DNA from: Streptomyces sp. TLI_146
GTDB taxonomy: Bacteria > Actinomycetota > Actinomycetes > Streptomycetales > Streptomycetaceae
Assembly: GCF_002846415.1 (NCBI RefSeq)
Contig: NZ_PJMX01000001.1
Location: 7,874,001-7,938,000 of the forward strand
DNA length: 64,000 nt
Direction: 5' to 3'
The position numbers and the translations under genes are program-made. How positions within the stretch are numbered: the first letter of the stretch is position 1; the number at the start of each line of letters is the position of its first letter. The notes beneath the pieces were generated by a model. The model saw only the letters and a list, made by a program, of their open reading frames with translations, made no database searches and was not told the DNA's origin. Below are positions 43,061 to 50,786 of this stretch, one piece after another.

Positions 43061-44050
43061 TCAGCGGCCATCGGGGCGGCCGCCCGGTTCGGCCAGGGTG
43101 TCCGCGTACCAGCGCACGGTGCTCCGTACGCCCTCCGCCAGCCCGATCCGCGGCTTCCAGCCCGTGGCGAGCAGGCGTGAGACGTCGAGGAGCTTGCGCG
43201 GTGTGCCGTCGGGCCTGCTCGCGTCCCAGGTGATCCGGCCGGTGAAGCCGGTCGCGTCGGCCACGAGGGCGACGAGGTCCGCGATCGTGAGGTCCTCGCC
43301 GACGCCGATGTTGACCGGTGACGGGTCGTCGTAGTGCGCCAGCAGGTGCAGACACGCCGTCGCCAGGTCGTCGACGTGGATGAACTCCCGCCGTGGCGTG
43401 CCGCTGCCCCACACCACGACCTCCTCGGAGCCGGAGCGGACCGCCTCGTGGAAGCGCCGGATCAGCGCGGGCAGGACGTGCGACCGGGTGGGGTGGAAGG
43501 TGTCGCCGGGGCCGTACACATTGGTGGGCATGGCGGAGATCCATCGGCGACCGTACTGCCTGCGGTACGACTTCACCGCGATCACCCCCGCGATTTTCGC
43601 TATCGCGTAGGCGTCGTTGGTCTCCTCCAACGGGCCGGTGAGCAGCGCCGACTCCGGGATCGGCTGGGGGCTGTGCTTCGGGTAGATGCAGGAGGAACCG
43701 AGGAACAGCAGCCGGTCCACGTCCGCCGCGTGTGCCGCCGCGAGCAGGTTGGTCTGGATCCGGAGGTTGTCGTTGAGGAACTCCACGGGTTCGGCGTCGT
43801 TGGCGGCGATGCCGCCGACCCGCGCGGCCGCGTCGACCACCACGGCGGGCCGGAGCGAGGTGACGTAGGCGAGCGTCGCGCGGGCGTCGGTGAGGTCCAC
43901 GTCCGAGGAGCGGATCCCGACGACGGAGGTGAACCCTTCGGCGCGGAGGCGGCGCACGACGGCGGAGCCCACGAGCCCGGACGAGCCCGCCACGAGCACG
44001 GTCGCCGACGGGTCAAGGGCGGGGGAGACTGCGGACATGGGCCTTCTCAT
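43061..44050 (-). CDS. fcl: GDP-L-fucose synthase (epimerase/reductase)
   Basis: A 329-residue extended SDR. VLVAGSSGLVGSAVVRRL is the NADP loop, LGSSCIYPKHSPQPIPE and NDAYAIAKIAG supply Ser and YxxxK, and the MPTNVYGPGDTFHPTRSHV block is diagnostic of GDP-fucose synthase (WcaG/Fcl). It converts GDP-4-keto-6-deoxymannose into GDP-L-fucose, partner of the dehydratase at 61705. Start 44050 gives an ATGA overlap with the acyltransferase stop; ATG 44038 is the alternative. Matches the Hyg23 slot. Confidence 0.9.
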   Translation of the reverse strand: MRRPMSAVSPALDPSATVLVAGSSGLVGSAVVRRLRAEGFTSVVGIRSSDVDLTDARATLAYVTSLRPAVVVDAAARVGGIAANDAEPVEFLNDNLRIQTNLLAAAHAADVDRLLFLGSSCIYPKHSPQPIPESALLTGPLEETNDAYAIAKIAGVIAVKSYRRQYGRRWISAMPTNVYGPGDTFHPTRSHVLPALIRRFHEAVRSGSEEVVVWGSGTPRREFIHVDDLATACLHLLAHYDDPSPVNIGVGEDLTIADLVALVADATGFTGRITWDASRPDGTPRKLLDVSRLLATGWKPRIGLAEGVRSTVRWYADTLAEPGGRPDGR

Positions 44051-45408
44051 CCTCGGTCGGTTCGGTCGGTTCGGTCGGTTCGATGGGCTCGGTCTGCTTG
44101 GTCGGCGGGCGGCTGCTGGTCCGTGGCCGGGGTGACCTCGGCGTGTACGTGGCCGTCGAGCGCCGGGATCTCCAGGCCCCGGCAGTGCAGCGCCCCCAGC
44201 AGGCGCAGCAGCGAGACCGGCTCGGGGGTCTGCCGCTGGCCGGAGGCGATCACCAGCGGATCGTCGACGCCCTCGGCCCGCAGCGTCTCGCGCAGCGGCG
44301 GGATCAGGACCGGATGCGGCCCGATCTCCGCGTACGCCCGGATGCCCAGCCGGGCCAGCGCCGACACCGCCTGGGTGAAGCGGACCGGGCGGCGCAGGTT
44401 GCGCGCCCAGTAGTCCGCGGTGGCCAGGCCCGGCGGGTCCTGGTCGGCGTCGACCGTCGAGATCCACGGGATACGCGGCGTCGCGGGGGCGAGATCGGCC
44501 AGCTCGGCGCGGAGCTGGGGCAGCACACTGTCGACGAACGGGCTGTGCGACGCCGCGTTGATACGGATCAGCCGGCACCGCACCCCCTCGGCCTCCAGGG
44601 CGCTCACCAGCGCCTTGGTCGCCTCGCTCTCACCGGTGACCACGGTCTGCCGCGGCGCGCTGTGGGCGGCGACGACCACCGTCCCCGGGATCTGCTCGCA
44701 CCGCCGCGCGACCGTGTGCCGGTCGAGGTTGACCGTCGCCATCGCCCCGCCGCCTCCCGCTTTCGCGAGGAGGCGGGAGCGTACGGCGACGACCCGCGCC
44801 GCGTCTTCGAGGGTGAGGGCGCCCGCGACATGGGCGGCGGCGACCTCGCCGAGGCTGTGCCCGACGACCGCCTCCGGCCGCAGCCCGAGCGACCACAGCC
44901 AGCGGGCGGTGGCGACCTGGACGGCGAAGATCAGCGGCTGTGTGGTGTCGGGCGGGCCGAGCTCGCCGTCGGCCGCGCTCAGCAGTGGTTCGATCACGCC
45001 GTTGGGCAGCAGTACGTCGAGTTCGGCGAGCACCTTCGCGGCCTCGGGCGCCCAGTTCAGCAGGGCGCGCCCCATGCCCGGCCACTGGCTGCCGTGGCCG
45101 CCGAAGCACCAGGCGGTACGGGAGGCGGCGCCGTCGGCCCGCCCCGACGTCCAGCGCGGGCTGGGCAGCCCGTCGGCGAAGAAGGACAACCCCTCGACCA
45201 GGCCCGCCGTATCGGCGGCCGCGACCGCGAGGCGCTCGATGCCGTGCCCCGCGGAAAGGGGCCGGGCGGGCAACACCGCATCGGGCCGGGCGCCATCGGC
45301 CAGTAATTCGGCGGCCGTTCGCGCCGTATCCGTCAACGCGGCCCGGTCGGCGGCGGAAAACATCAGCAGCCATGGCGGGGGAGGCGGCACCGTTGGGGTG
45401 TGGGGCAT
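44047..45408 (-). CDS. Stand-alone polyketide-type acyltransferase with KS-AT linker, TTA codon
   Basis: A 453-residue protein that looks like the linker plus AT domains cut out of a modular polyketide synthase. FGGHGSQWPGMG and VVGHSLGEVAAAHVAG (catalytic Ser) are AT hallmarks. The specificity segment reads INAASHSPFVD, nearer the YASH of methylmalonyl-specific ATs than the HAFH of malonyl ones, which fits the methyl branch of hygromycin A. Residues 1-90 match a KS-AT linker. Codon 35 is TTA (45304-45306). The tail ends in TDRTDRTDRG. Takes the Hyg22 position. Confidence 0.85.
   Translation of the reverse strand: MPHTPTVPPPPPWLLMFSAADRAALTDTARTAAELLADGARPDAVLPARPLSAGHGIERLAVAAADTAGLVEGLSFFADGLPSPRWTSGRADGAASRTAWCFGGHGSQWPGMGRALLNWAPEAAKVLAELDVLLPNGVIEPLLSAADGELGPPDTTQPLIFAVQVATARWLWSLGLRPEAVVGHSLGEVAAAHVAGALTLEDAARVVAVRSRLLAKAGGGGAMATVNLDRHTVARRCEQIPGTVVVAAHSAPRQTVVTGESEATKALVSALEAEGVRCRLIRINAASHSPFVDSVLPQLRAELADLAPATPRIPWISTVDADQDPPGLATADYWARNLRRPVRFTQAVSALARLGIRAYAEIGPHPVLIPPLRETLRAEGVDDPLVIASGQRQTPEPVSLLRLLGALHCRGLEIPALDGHVHAEVTPATDQQPPADQADRAHRTDRTDRTDRG
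44053..44079. repeat. Three 9-base tandem repeats in acyltransferase 3' end
   Basis: TCGGTCGGT occurs three times in a row, then a degenerate fourth. On the leftward strand it encodes the (TDR)n tail of the acyltransferase. It is likely a slippage tract of variable length. Confidence 0.7.
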
Positions 45409-45492
45409 GGGAACTCCCTGGTTCCGGAATAGGGGATCGGACAGGTCGTCAGTACTTGCTACGATCGCTGCGCTGGCAATACCGGACCAATG

Positions 45493-45516
45493 AACGGGCC
45501 GTTGAACGGTCCGTTG
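45493..45516. promoter_or_regulatory. Tandem palindromic 12-mers before the resistance gene
   Basis: AACGGGCCGTTG and AACGGTCCGTTG lie back to back, each an AACGG-N-CCGTT dyad, between the divergent acyltransferase and phosphotransferase genes, 33 bases before the latter's start. Such paired short dyads are typical of TetR-like operators. Confidence 0.55.
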
Positions 45517-45548
45517 GCCGGATAACGCGATAAAGGAGTAGAGGAAGC

Positions 45549-46100
45549 ATGCCGGAAACCTCCTTCCAGGGCCAGATCGTTGACACCGAACCCGCCTCCG
45601 ACGTATTTCTCGTCATCGGCATTCCAGGGTCCGGGAAGAGTTCGGTGTCGGCGGCTCTGGCCCGCCGGTTCCCCCTCGGCGCGCACATCGAGGGCGACCA
45701 CCTCCAGGACCTCATCGTCGCGGGTGGGCATCTGCCCTCGCCGGAGGAGGATCTTGAGGCGGACCGCCAACTGCTGCTGCGGGCCCGCAACGCGTCGGTC
45801 CTCGCACGCAGTTTCCACGCCGCGGGTGTCGTTCCGGTCATCGACGACGTGGTGGTCAGGCGCGCCCATCTGGAGTTCTATCTGGAGCAGTTGAAGGATC
45901 TGCCGCTGCGCCTGATCGTGCTGGCTCCGGCGGCCGACGTCGTCTCCCGGCGGGTCGCCGAGCGGGACAAGGTGTTGGCGGACGACTGGTCGTTCCTGGA
46001 CGACGCACTGCGCAGCGAACTCGCCGGTGAGGGAACGTGGTTCGACAGCTCCGACCTGACCCTGGAGGAGACGGTCGACGCCGTTCTGGCGAAGGGCTGA
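45549..46100 (+). CDS. hyg21: P-loop O-phosphotransferase, Hyg21-like resistance kinase
   Basis: A 183-residue protein of the chloramphenicol-phosphotransferase/Zeta-like kinase group. LVIGIPGSGKSSVSAALA (24-41) is the ATP P-loop; HIEGDHLQDLI supplies an acidic residue, and VVPVIDDVVVRRAHLEFYL the next strand with paired Asp. Hyg21 is known (recalled) to phosphorylate hygromycin A and protect the producer. AAAGGAG precedes the ATG. It is the only rightward gene between 43 and 63 kb, with its own promoter and a very strong terminator, which suits a resistance gene. Confidence 0.82.
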   Translation: MPETSFQGQIVDTEPASDVFLVIGIPGSGKSSVSAALARRFPLGAHIEGDHLQDLIVAGGHLPSPEEDLEADRQLLLRARNASVLARSFHAAGVVPVIDDVVVRRAHLEFYLEQLKDLPLRLIVLAPAADVVSRRVAERDKVLADDWSFLDDALRSELAGEGTWFDSSDLTLEETVDAVLAKG

Positions 46101-46132
46101 GCGGCCGAAGAGGGGCTGAAGAGCGGCTGAAG

Positions 46133-46177
46133 GAGTCCGGCGCGGGTGACCCTGGAGAGGGTCCCCGCGCCGGACTC
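46133..46177. terminator. Long hairpin terminator
   Basis: Outer stem GAGTCCGGCGCGGG / CCCGCGCCGGACTC (14 pairs), a single bulged T, inner stem GACCCT / AGGGTC (6 pairs) and loop GGAG, then TGTTCTTT. It lies between the convergent kinase and mutase genes and can stop both. Confidence 0.88.
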
Positions 46178-46184
46178 TGTTCTT

Positions 46185-47300
46185 TCAGCCGCCGTCGACG
46201 CGGCGCACCGCGCTCAGCCAGGTGCGCATGAGGTAGGCGCTGCGGTGCAGGAACGCCCTCGCCTCCTGCGACCAGGCCCCGCCCTTCGCCTGCTCGGCGA
46301 AGTCCTCCAGGCCGTGGCTGAGGGACTCGTAGGCCTCGCGGTAGTCGCTCCCCTGGAGCTCGAACTCCTTCAGCCAGGCGAGGAGTTCATCCATGAAGCG
46401 GATCGCGGGCAGCTCGATGGCGAGGTCGTTGAGCAGGTCGTGTTCGTTGCGCTCGTGGTTGACGAGGGGGCCGCCGAACCTGACCGAGTGGCCGAGGTGT
46501 TTGGCGCACGCGGCGACGAAATAGCCGCTGAAGATGTCACCGAAGCGCTCGACCGCGGCCCCGCCGATGGGCTGGCCCATCCGCAGGAAGTAGTAGGCGG
46601 GCAGGGCGTCGTGGTGGACGGCGGTGTTCTGGGAGTTGACCGGGCACCAGGTGTCCCTGGCCAGTACGGCCGGTTTGCCGTTGTAGCCGGTCACCCTGGG
46701 CCGGACCGCGAGCCGGGTCACCGCGTCCACATCGGGATCGTCCAGCCACAGACCGGCGTTGACGCGCACATCGGCCACCTCCTCGGTGCTGGTGACCTCG
46801 GTCGGCGTCTGTCGGGGGCCGTACGGGAAGCCGCGCGGGAAGACCCGGCAGGGGCTCACTTCGAGCAGGTCGCAGGCGTTGAACCAGCCGTTGCCGGCCG
46901 ACACCACGCGGTGCGGTACCGGGCCTTGCAGCACCACCCGGTGCTCGTCGAAGAAGGGGCTGTCGATCGGCAGGTTGTCGTCGTCCATGGACACCGCCAT
47001 CGCGCTGCCGTTCAGATAGGACAGCAGATACCCGATGTTGCGGCGGTTGTCGGAGTCGTACGGAATGAGATCCGGCACACCGAGCTTCGCGAGCAACCGG
47101 TCCTGCTCGTCCACGTCGGGGGAGACGATGGCGGCGCCCCGGCCACGGGCCTTGTCGCAGGCCTCGTAGAACGACCTGGGGGTTTTCCGGTCGGGTATGA
47201 CGACGAGCCGGGCGCCGGATTCGGCGAGGGTGTCGGCGTAGTGCTCCAGGAACGACCCGGAACCGATGGTTGTGATGACGATGTCGATCGTCTCAGACAT
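46185..47300 (-). CDS. RGP/UDP-arabinopyranose-mutase-like protein (putative fucose furanose mutase)
   Basis: A 371-residue cytosolic protein. IDIVITTIGSG at the N-terminus, AVSMDDDNLP (DDD nucleotide-sugar site), NAGLWLDDPDVDAVTRL and YYFLRMGQPIGGAAVERFGD follow the plant reversibly glycosylated polypeptide family, whose members interconvert pyranose and furanose forms of NDP-sugars. In a cluster with GDP-fucose genes the likely job is GDP-L-fucopyranose to fucofuranose, the ring form found in hygromycin A. It may alternatively be a glycosyltransferase (GT75-like). Takes the Hyg20 slot; 4 bases after the MFS gene. Confidence 0.75.
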   Translation of the reverse strand: MSETIDIVITTIGSGSFLEHYADTLAESGARLVVIPDRKTPRSFYEACDKARGRGAAIVSPDVDEQDRLLAKLGVPDLIPYDSDNRRNIGYLLSYLNGSAMAVSMDDDNLPIDSPFFDEHRVVLQGPVPHRVVSAGNGWFNACDLLEVSPCRVFPRGFPYGPRQTPTEVTSTEEVADVRVNAGLWLDDPDVDAVTRLAVRPRVTGYNGKPAVLARDTWCPVNSQNTAVHHDALPAYYFLRMGQPIGGAAVERFGDIFSGYFVAACAKHLGHSVRFGGPLVNHERNEHDLLNDLAIELPAIRFMDELLAWLKEFELQGSDYREAYESLSHGLEDFAEQAKGGAWSQEARAFLHRSAYLMRTWLSAVRRVDGG

Positions 47301-47304
47301 GTGG

Positions 47305-48555
47305 TCACTCCACAGTAGGAATGTCCCGCCAGGACCGTAAGCGAGACGACGCGGTGATGAGCGGGGCGCTGAGCCAGAGGAACATCACGACGGCCAGCGC
47401 GGCCCGGGGGCCGAAGAGGCTGCCCAGGCCGCCGCCGACGAGGCCGCCGAAGAAGAGCATGCCCCGGCTGATGAACCGGACGCAGGCGACGGTCCGTTGC
47501 AGCAGGTCGGGTGGTGTCAGCAGTTGTACGAGGGTGGCCTGGCCGACCGTGAACACCGAGAAGCCGGCGTGGAAGAGCAACGCCCCGCTGAAGAAGAGGA
47601 GCAGCCCGGAGCCCGGCCGGGTCATCGGCAGGAGCAGGCCCGCCGGGGCGAGGGCGGCGGCGGGGATCCAGACGGCCCGCGCCGTGCCGAGCCGGCGGCT
47701 GACGCGGCCCGCGCTGAACGCGCCGATCAGACCGCCGATGCCCACCGACCCGAGCAGCATGCCCAGGGTACCCGGGGCCACCCCGACGTCGTCGGCCAGG
47801 AAGAGGACGACGAGTGCCTCGTACGCGGCGAAGCAGCAGTTCCCGACGGCCGAGCCCGCGATCGAGGCCAGGATCACCGGGCGCCGGGTGACGAACCGTA
47901 CGGCCTCCGACAGTTCGGCCCACATGCCCCTCGCGCCGGATGCCGAAGAGGTGGCCTCGATGTGGGAGCGCATGAGCAGGTTGCACGTCACGGACGCGGC
48001 GAAGCCCGCCGAGTTGAGCAGCGGAGCGTGGTCGGGGCCGAGCAGCTGCACCGTGAAGCCCGCCAGGGTCGGGCCGAAGGCGAGCGAGACGGCGCGGGCG
48101 ATCTGGAGGCGGATGTTGCCGTAGACGAGTTTGTCCTTCGGCAGCATCCGCGGCGGCATGGACAGGTACACGATCTCGTAGAACACCGTCGCGCAACTGA
48201 CCAGCACATTGGACATGTACAGGTGCCACAGCGCCAGGTGCCCGGTCGCGGCGAGGACCGGCACCATGGTGACGATCAGCGCGCGGCCGAGGTCGGCGAG
48301 CAGCAGCATGGTTCTCGGGGGAAGCCTGCCGCTGTACACCCCGGCGGGCAGGGTGAGGATCAGCCAGGGCAGATACCCGGCCGCGGTGATCAGACCGACC
48401 TCGCCGACCGACGCCCCGAGGGTCTGGGCGGCGAGCAGCGGGAACGCGACCACCGTGGACATCCCGCACAGCTGGCTGATGCCGCTGCCGATCCACAGCA
48501 GCCGGAAGTCCCGTTCGCGGACGGACTCGGGCGCCAGGGTGGCGGGACCGGACAT
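47305..48555 (-). CDS. MFS exporter, TTA codon near the end
   Basis: A 416-residue 12-helix transporter of the enterobactin-exporter-like (MFS_3) type: RDFRLLWIGSGISQLCGMSTV opens it, and PLLAAQTLGASVGEVGLI, SAGRVSRRLGTARAVW and GFSVFTVGQATLVQLLTP follow the family pattern. Probably exports the finished antibiotic or its phosphorylated form. Codon 406 is TTA (47338-47340). Equivalent in order to Hyg19. Confidence 0.85.
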   Translation of the reverse strand: MSGPATLAPESVRERDFRLLWIGSGISQLCGMSTVVAFPLLAAQTLGASVGEVGLITAAGYLPWLILTLPAGVYSGRLPPRTMLLLADLGRALIVTMVPVLAATGHLALWHLYMSNVLVSCATVFYEIVYLSMPPRMLPKDKLVYGNIRLQIARAVSLAFGPTLAGFTVQLLGPDHAPLLNSAGFAASVTCNLLMRSHIEATSSASGARGMWAELSEAVRFVTRRPVILASIAGSAVGNCCFAAYEALVVLFLADDVGVAPGTLGMLLGSVGIGGLIGAFSAGRVSRRLGTARAVWIPAAALAPAGLLLPMTRPGSGLLLFFSGALLFHAGFSVFTVGQATLVQLLTPPDLLQRTVACVRFISRGMLFFGGLVGGGLGSLFGPRAALAVVMFLWLSAPLITASSRLRSWRDIPTVE

Positions 48556-48615
48556 GACAGGTGGCCTCTTCTTCCTCGGTCCGCGTGGGGTCCCGCTCCG
48601 GGAGCCCTCGGTGGG

Positions 48616-49737
48616 TCACGGATGTGCTTGTTCGGCGGGGGTTGCTTCGTCGGCGGCTGCGTTGTCAGGCGATGCCGCGATGAACGCCTCGACCGCGTCG
48701 AAGGCCTCCGAGTCGCGGTACTGCCGGGGAGGCGACTTCATGAAGTACGACGACGGCGCGAGCAGCGGCCCGCCGATCCCCCGGTCCAGGGCTATCTTCG
48801 CCGCGCGTACGGCGTCGATGATGACGCCTGCGGAGTTGGGCGAGTCCCACACCTCGAGCTTGTACTCCAGGTTCAGCGGTACGTCGCCGAAGGCGCGTCC
48901 CTCCAGGCGTACATAGGCCCACTTGCGGTCGTCGAGCCACGGCACATGGTCGGAGGGCCCGATGTGCACGTCGTCCTTGCCCAGGGTGTGGTCGATCTGG
49001 GAGGTCACCGCCTGGGTCTTCGACGTCTTCTTCGAGACCAGCCGTTTGCGTTCGAGCATGTTCCGGAAGTCCATGTTGCCGCCGACGTTGAGCTGCATGG
49101 TGCGTTCGAGGTGGACGCCGCGGTCCTCGAAGAGGCGGGCCAGCACCCGGTGGGTGATGGTGGCGCCGACCTGCGACTTGATGTCGTCGCCGATGATCGG
49201 CACACCCGCCTCGGTGAACTTCGCCGCCCACTGCGGATCGGAGGCGATGAACACGGGGAGCGCATTGACGAAGGCCACGCCCGCGTCGAGGGCGCACTGG
49301 GCGTAGAAACGGTCCGCGTCCTCGCTGCCGACGGGCAGATAGGAGATGAGGACGTCGGCCCCGGTGGCGCGGAGTACGGCGACGACGTCGGCCGGGTCCT
49401 CGGCGGACTCCGTGATGGTCTCGCGGTAGTACTGGCCGAGCCCGTCCAGGGTGGGTCCCCGCTGCACGGTGACGCCGGTGGGTGGGACGTCGCAGATGCG
49501 GATGGTGTTGTTCTCGGACCGGGAGATGGCGGACGAGAGGTCCTGGCCGACCTTCTTGGCGTCCACGTCGAACGCGGCGACGAACTCCAGGTCGCGTACG
49601 TGGTAGCCGCCGAACTCGACGTGCATCAGGCCGGGGACGCGCAGTGCGGGGTCCGCGTCCGCGTAGTAGTGCACTCCCTGGACGAGCGAGGCGGCGCAGT
49701 TGCCGATGCCGGCGATGGCCACGCGGATCTTGCTCAT
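48616..49737 (-). CDS. hyg18: myo-Inositol-1-phosphate synthase
   Basis: A 373-residue NAD enzyme that cyclises glucose 6-phosphate to inositol 1-phosphate. VAIAGIGNCAASLVQGVHYY is the nucleotide loop. GDDIKSQVGATITHRVLA, with the substrate lysine, and NVGGNMDFRNMLERKRLVSKK are the most conserved blocks of the bacterial-type Ino1. It starts the aminocyclitol branch (Hyg18). ATG 49737 follows GAAGGGA. A housekeeping copy probably exists elsewhere in the genome. Confidence 0.92.
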   Translation of the reverse strand: MSKIRVAIAGIGNCAASLVQGVHYYADADPALRVPGLMHVEFGGYHVRDLEFVAAFDVDAKKVGQDLSSAISRSENNTIRICDVPPTGVTVQRGPTLDGLGQYYRETITESAEDPADVVAVLRATGADVLISYLPVGSEDADRFYAQCALDAGVAFVNALPVFIASDPQWAAKFTEAGVPIIGDDIKSQVGATITHRVLARLFEDRGVHLERTMQLNVGGNMDFRNMLERKRLVSKKTSKTQAVTSQIDHTLGKDDVHIGPSDHVPWLDDRKWAYVRLEGRAFGDVPLNLEYKLEVWDSPNSAGVIIDAVRAAKIALDRGIGGPLLAPSSYFMKSPPRQYRDSEAFDAVEAFIAASPDNAAADEATPAEQAHP

Positions 49738-49793
49738 GGTGTTCCCTTCGCAGAGTCGCCGTATCAAGGATCTGGGGTTGGAGTAGAGGGTGT

Positions 49794-50786
49794 TCAGAGC
49801 GCTACCGGTACCGAACCCGTTCTGGCCGACCGCTCGGCCGCCAGCGCACACCGCAGCGCCTCGTGCGAGTCGCGCCAGCCACCGGCGTCCGACGTGGCGG
49901 GCCCGCCCGCGGCCATGGTCAGGAACGCCCGCACCTGTTCGCGGTAGGCGGTGGCGAACCGGTCCCAGTACCCCCGGAACCGCGAGGTGTCCACGCTGCC
50001 CGCGCCGGGTGTCTCGGCCCGGGTCAGCCCGGCCTGCAAGTTGCCCTTCTCGCCCAGGACTTCGGCCCGTACGTCGTAGCCCACCGGCTGCCACCGGCCC
50101 GCCGAGAGCGCGGCCAGCGTGCCGTCGTCGAGCCGGACCGTCGCCGTGACCGTGTCGAAGTCGCCGATGTCCGCGAGGCCCGGGCCGGACAGCGCCGAGC
50201 CGTCCGCGACGACCTGGACGATCCGGCGGCCGGTGAGCCAGCGCACCATGTCGAAGTCGTGGAGCATGAGGTCGGTGAAGATGGAACCGCTCTCGCGCAG
50301 CCGCGCGAGGGGCGGCAGGGACACGTCGTGCGAGACCAGCCGGAGCAACTGCACACGCCCCAGCTCCCCGCCCGCCGTACGGGCCCGCAGATCGGCGAAG
50401 CCCGGGTCGAAGTGGCGCTGGAAACCCACCCACAGCGGCACACCGCGCTGCTCGGCGCGGGTGCCCAGCGCCTCGGTGCGGGCGAGGTCGACGGTCAGGG
50501 GTTTCTCGCACAGGGTCGGCACACCGGCGTCGATCAGCGCGCCCACCAGCTCCGGATGGCTCGTGGTGGCGGCCGTCACCAGCGCCGCGTCGCAGCCGCC
50601 CGACACCAGCTCCTCGACCGACTCGGCGACGGTCCGCGAGGACACCCCTTGCGCCAGTTTCTCGGCGCGGGCGCGGTCCGCGTCCACGCAGACCACCCGG
50701 TACGAGCCCAGCGCGTCGAGGTGGTCGGCGTACATCGCGCCGATCTGACCGCAGCCCACGACGCCCACGGTCATCCCGGCGCTCAT
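49794..50786 (-). CDS. hyg17: myo-Inositol 2-dehydrogenase (Gfo/Idh/MocA)
   Basis: A 330-residue NAD-dependent oxidoreductase: VGVVGCGQIGAMYADHLDAL (nucleotide loop), CEKPLTVD (catalytic Lys) and FTDLMLHDFDMVRWL (catalytic His/Asp). It would oxidise myo-inositol to the keto form used by the aminotransferase (Hyg17). Its ATG overlaps the glycosyltransferase stop by 4 bases. Confidence 0.9.
   Translation of the reverse strand: MSAGMTVGVVGCGQIGAMYADHLDALGSYRVVCVDADRARAEKLAQGVSSRTVAESVEELVSGGCDAALVTAATTSHPELVGALIDAGVPTLCEKPLTVDLARTEALGTRAEQRGVPLWVGFQRHFDPGFADLRARTAGGELGRVQLLRLVSHDVSLPPLARLRESGSIFTDLMLHDFDMVRWLTGRRIVQVVADGSALSGPGLADIGDFDTVTATVRLDDGTLAALSAGRWQPVGYDVRAEVLGEKGNLQAGLTRAETPGAGSVDTSRFRGYWDRFATAYREQVRAFLTMAAGGPATSDAGGWRDSHEALRCALAAERSARTGSVPVAL

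Noticed and set aside
48616..50786. Aminoglycoside (2-deoxystreptamine or streptomycin) cluster suggested by inositol genes
   Set aside because: There is no 2-deoxy-scyllo-inosose synthase or amidinotransferase, and the set of KS, ACP, aryl ligase and fucose genes fits hygromycin A better.
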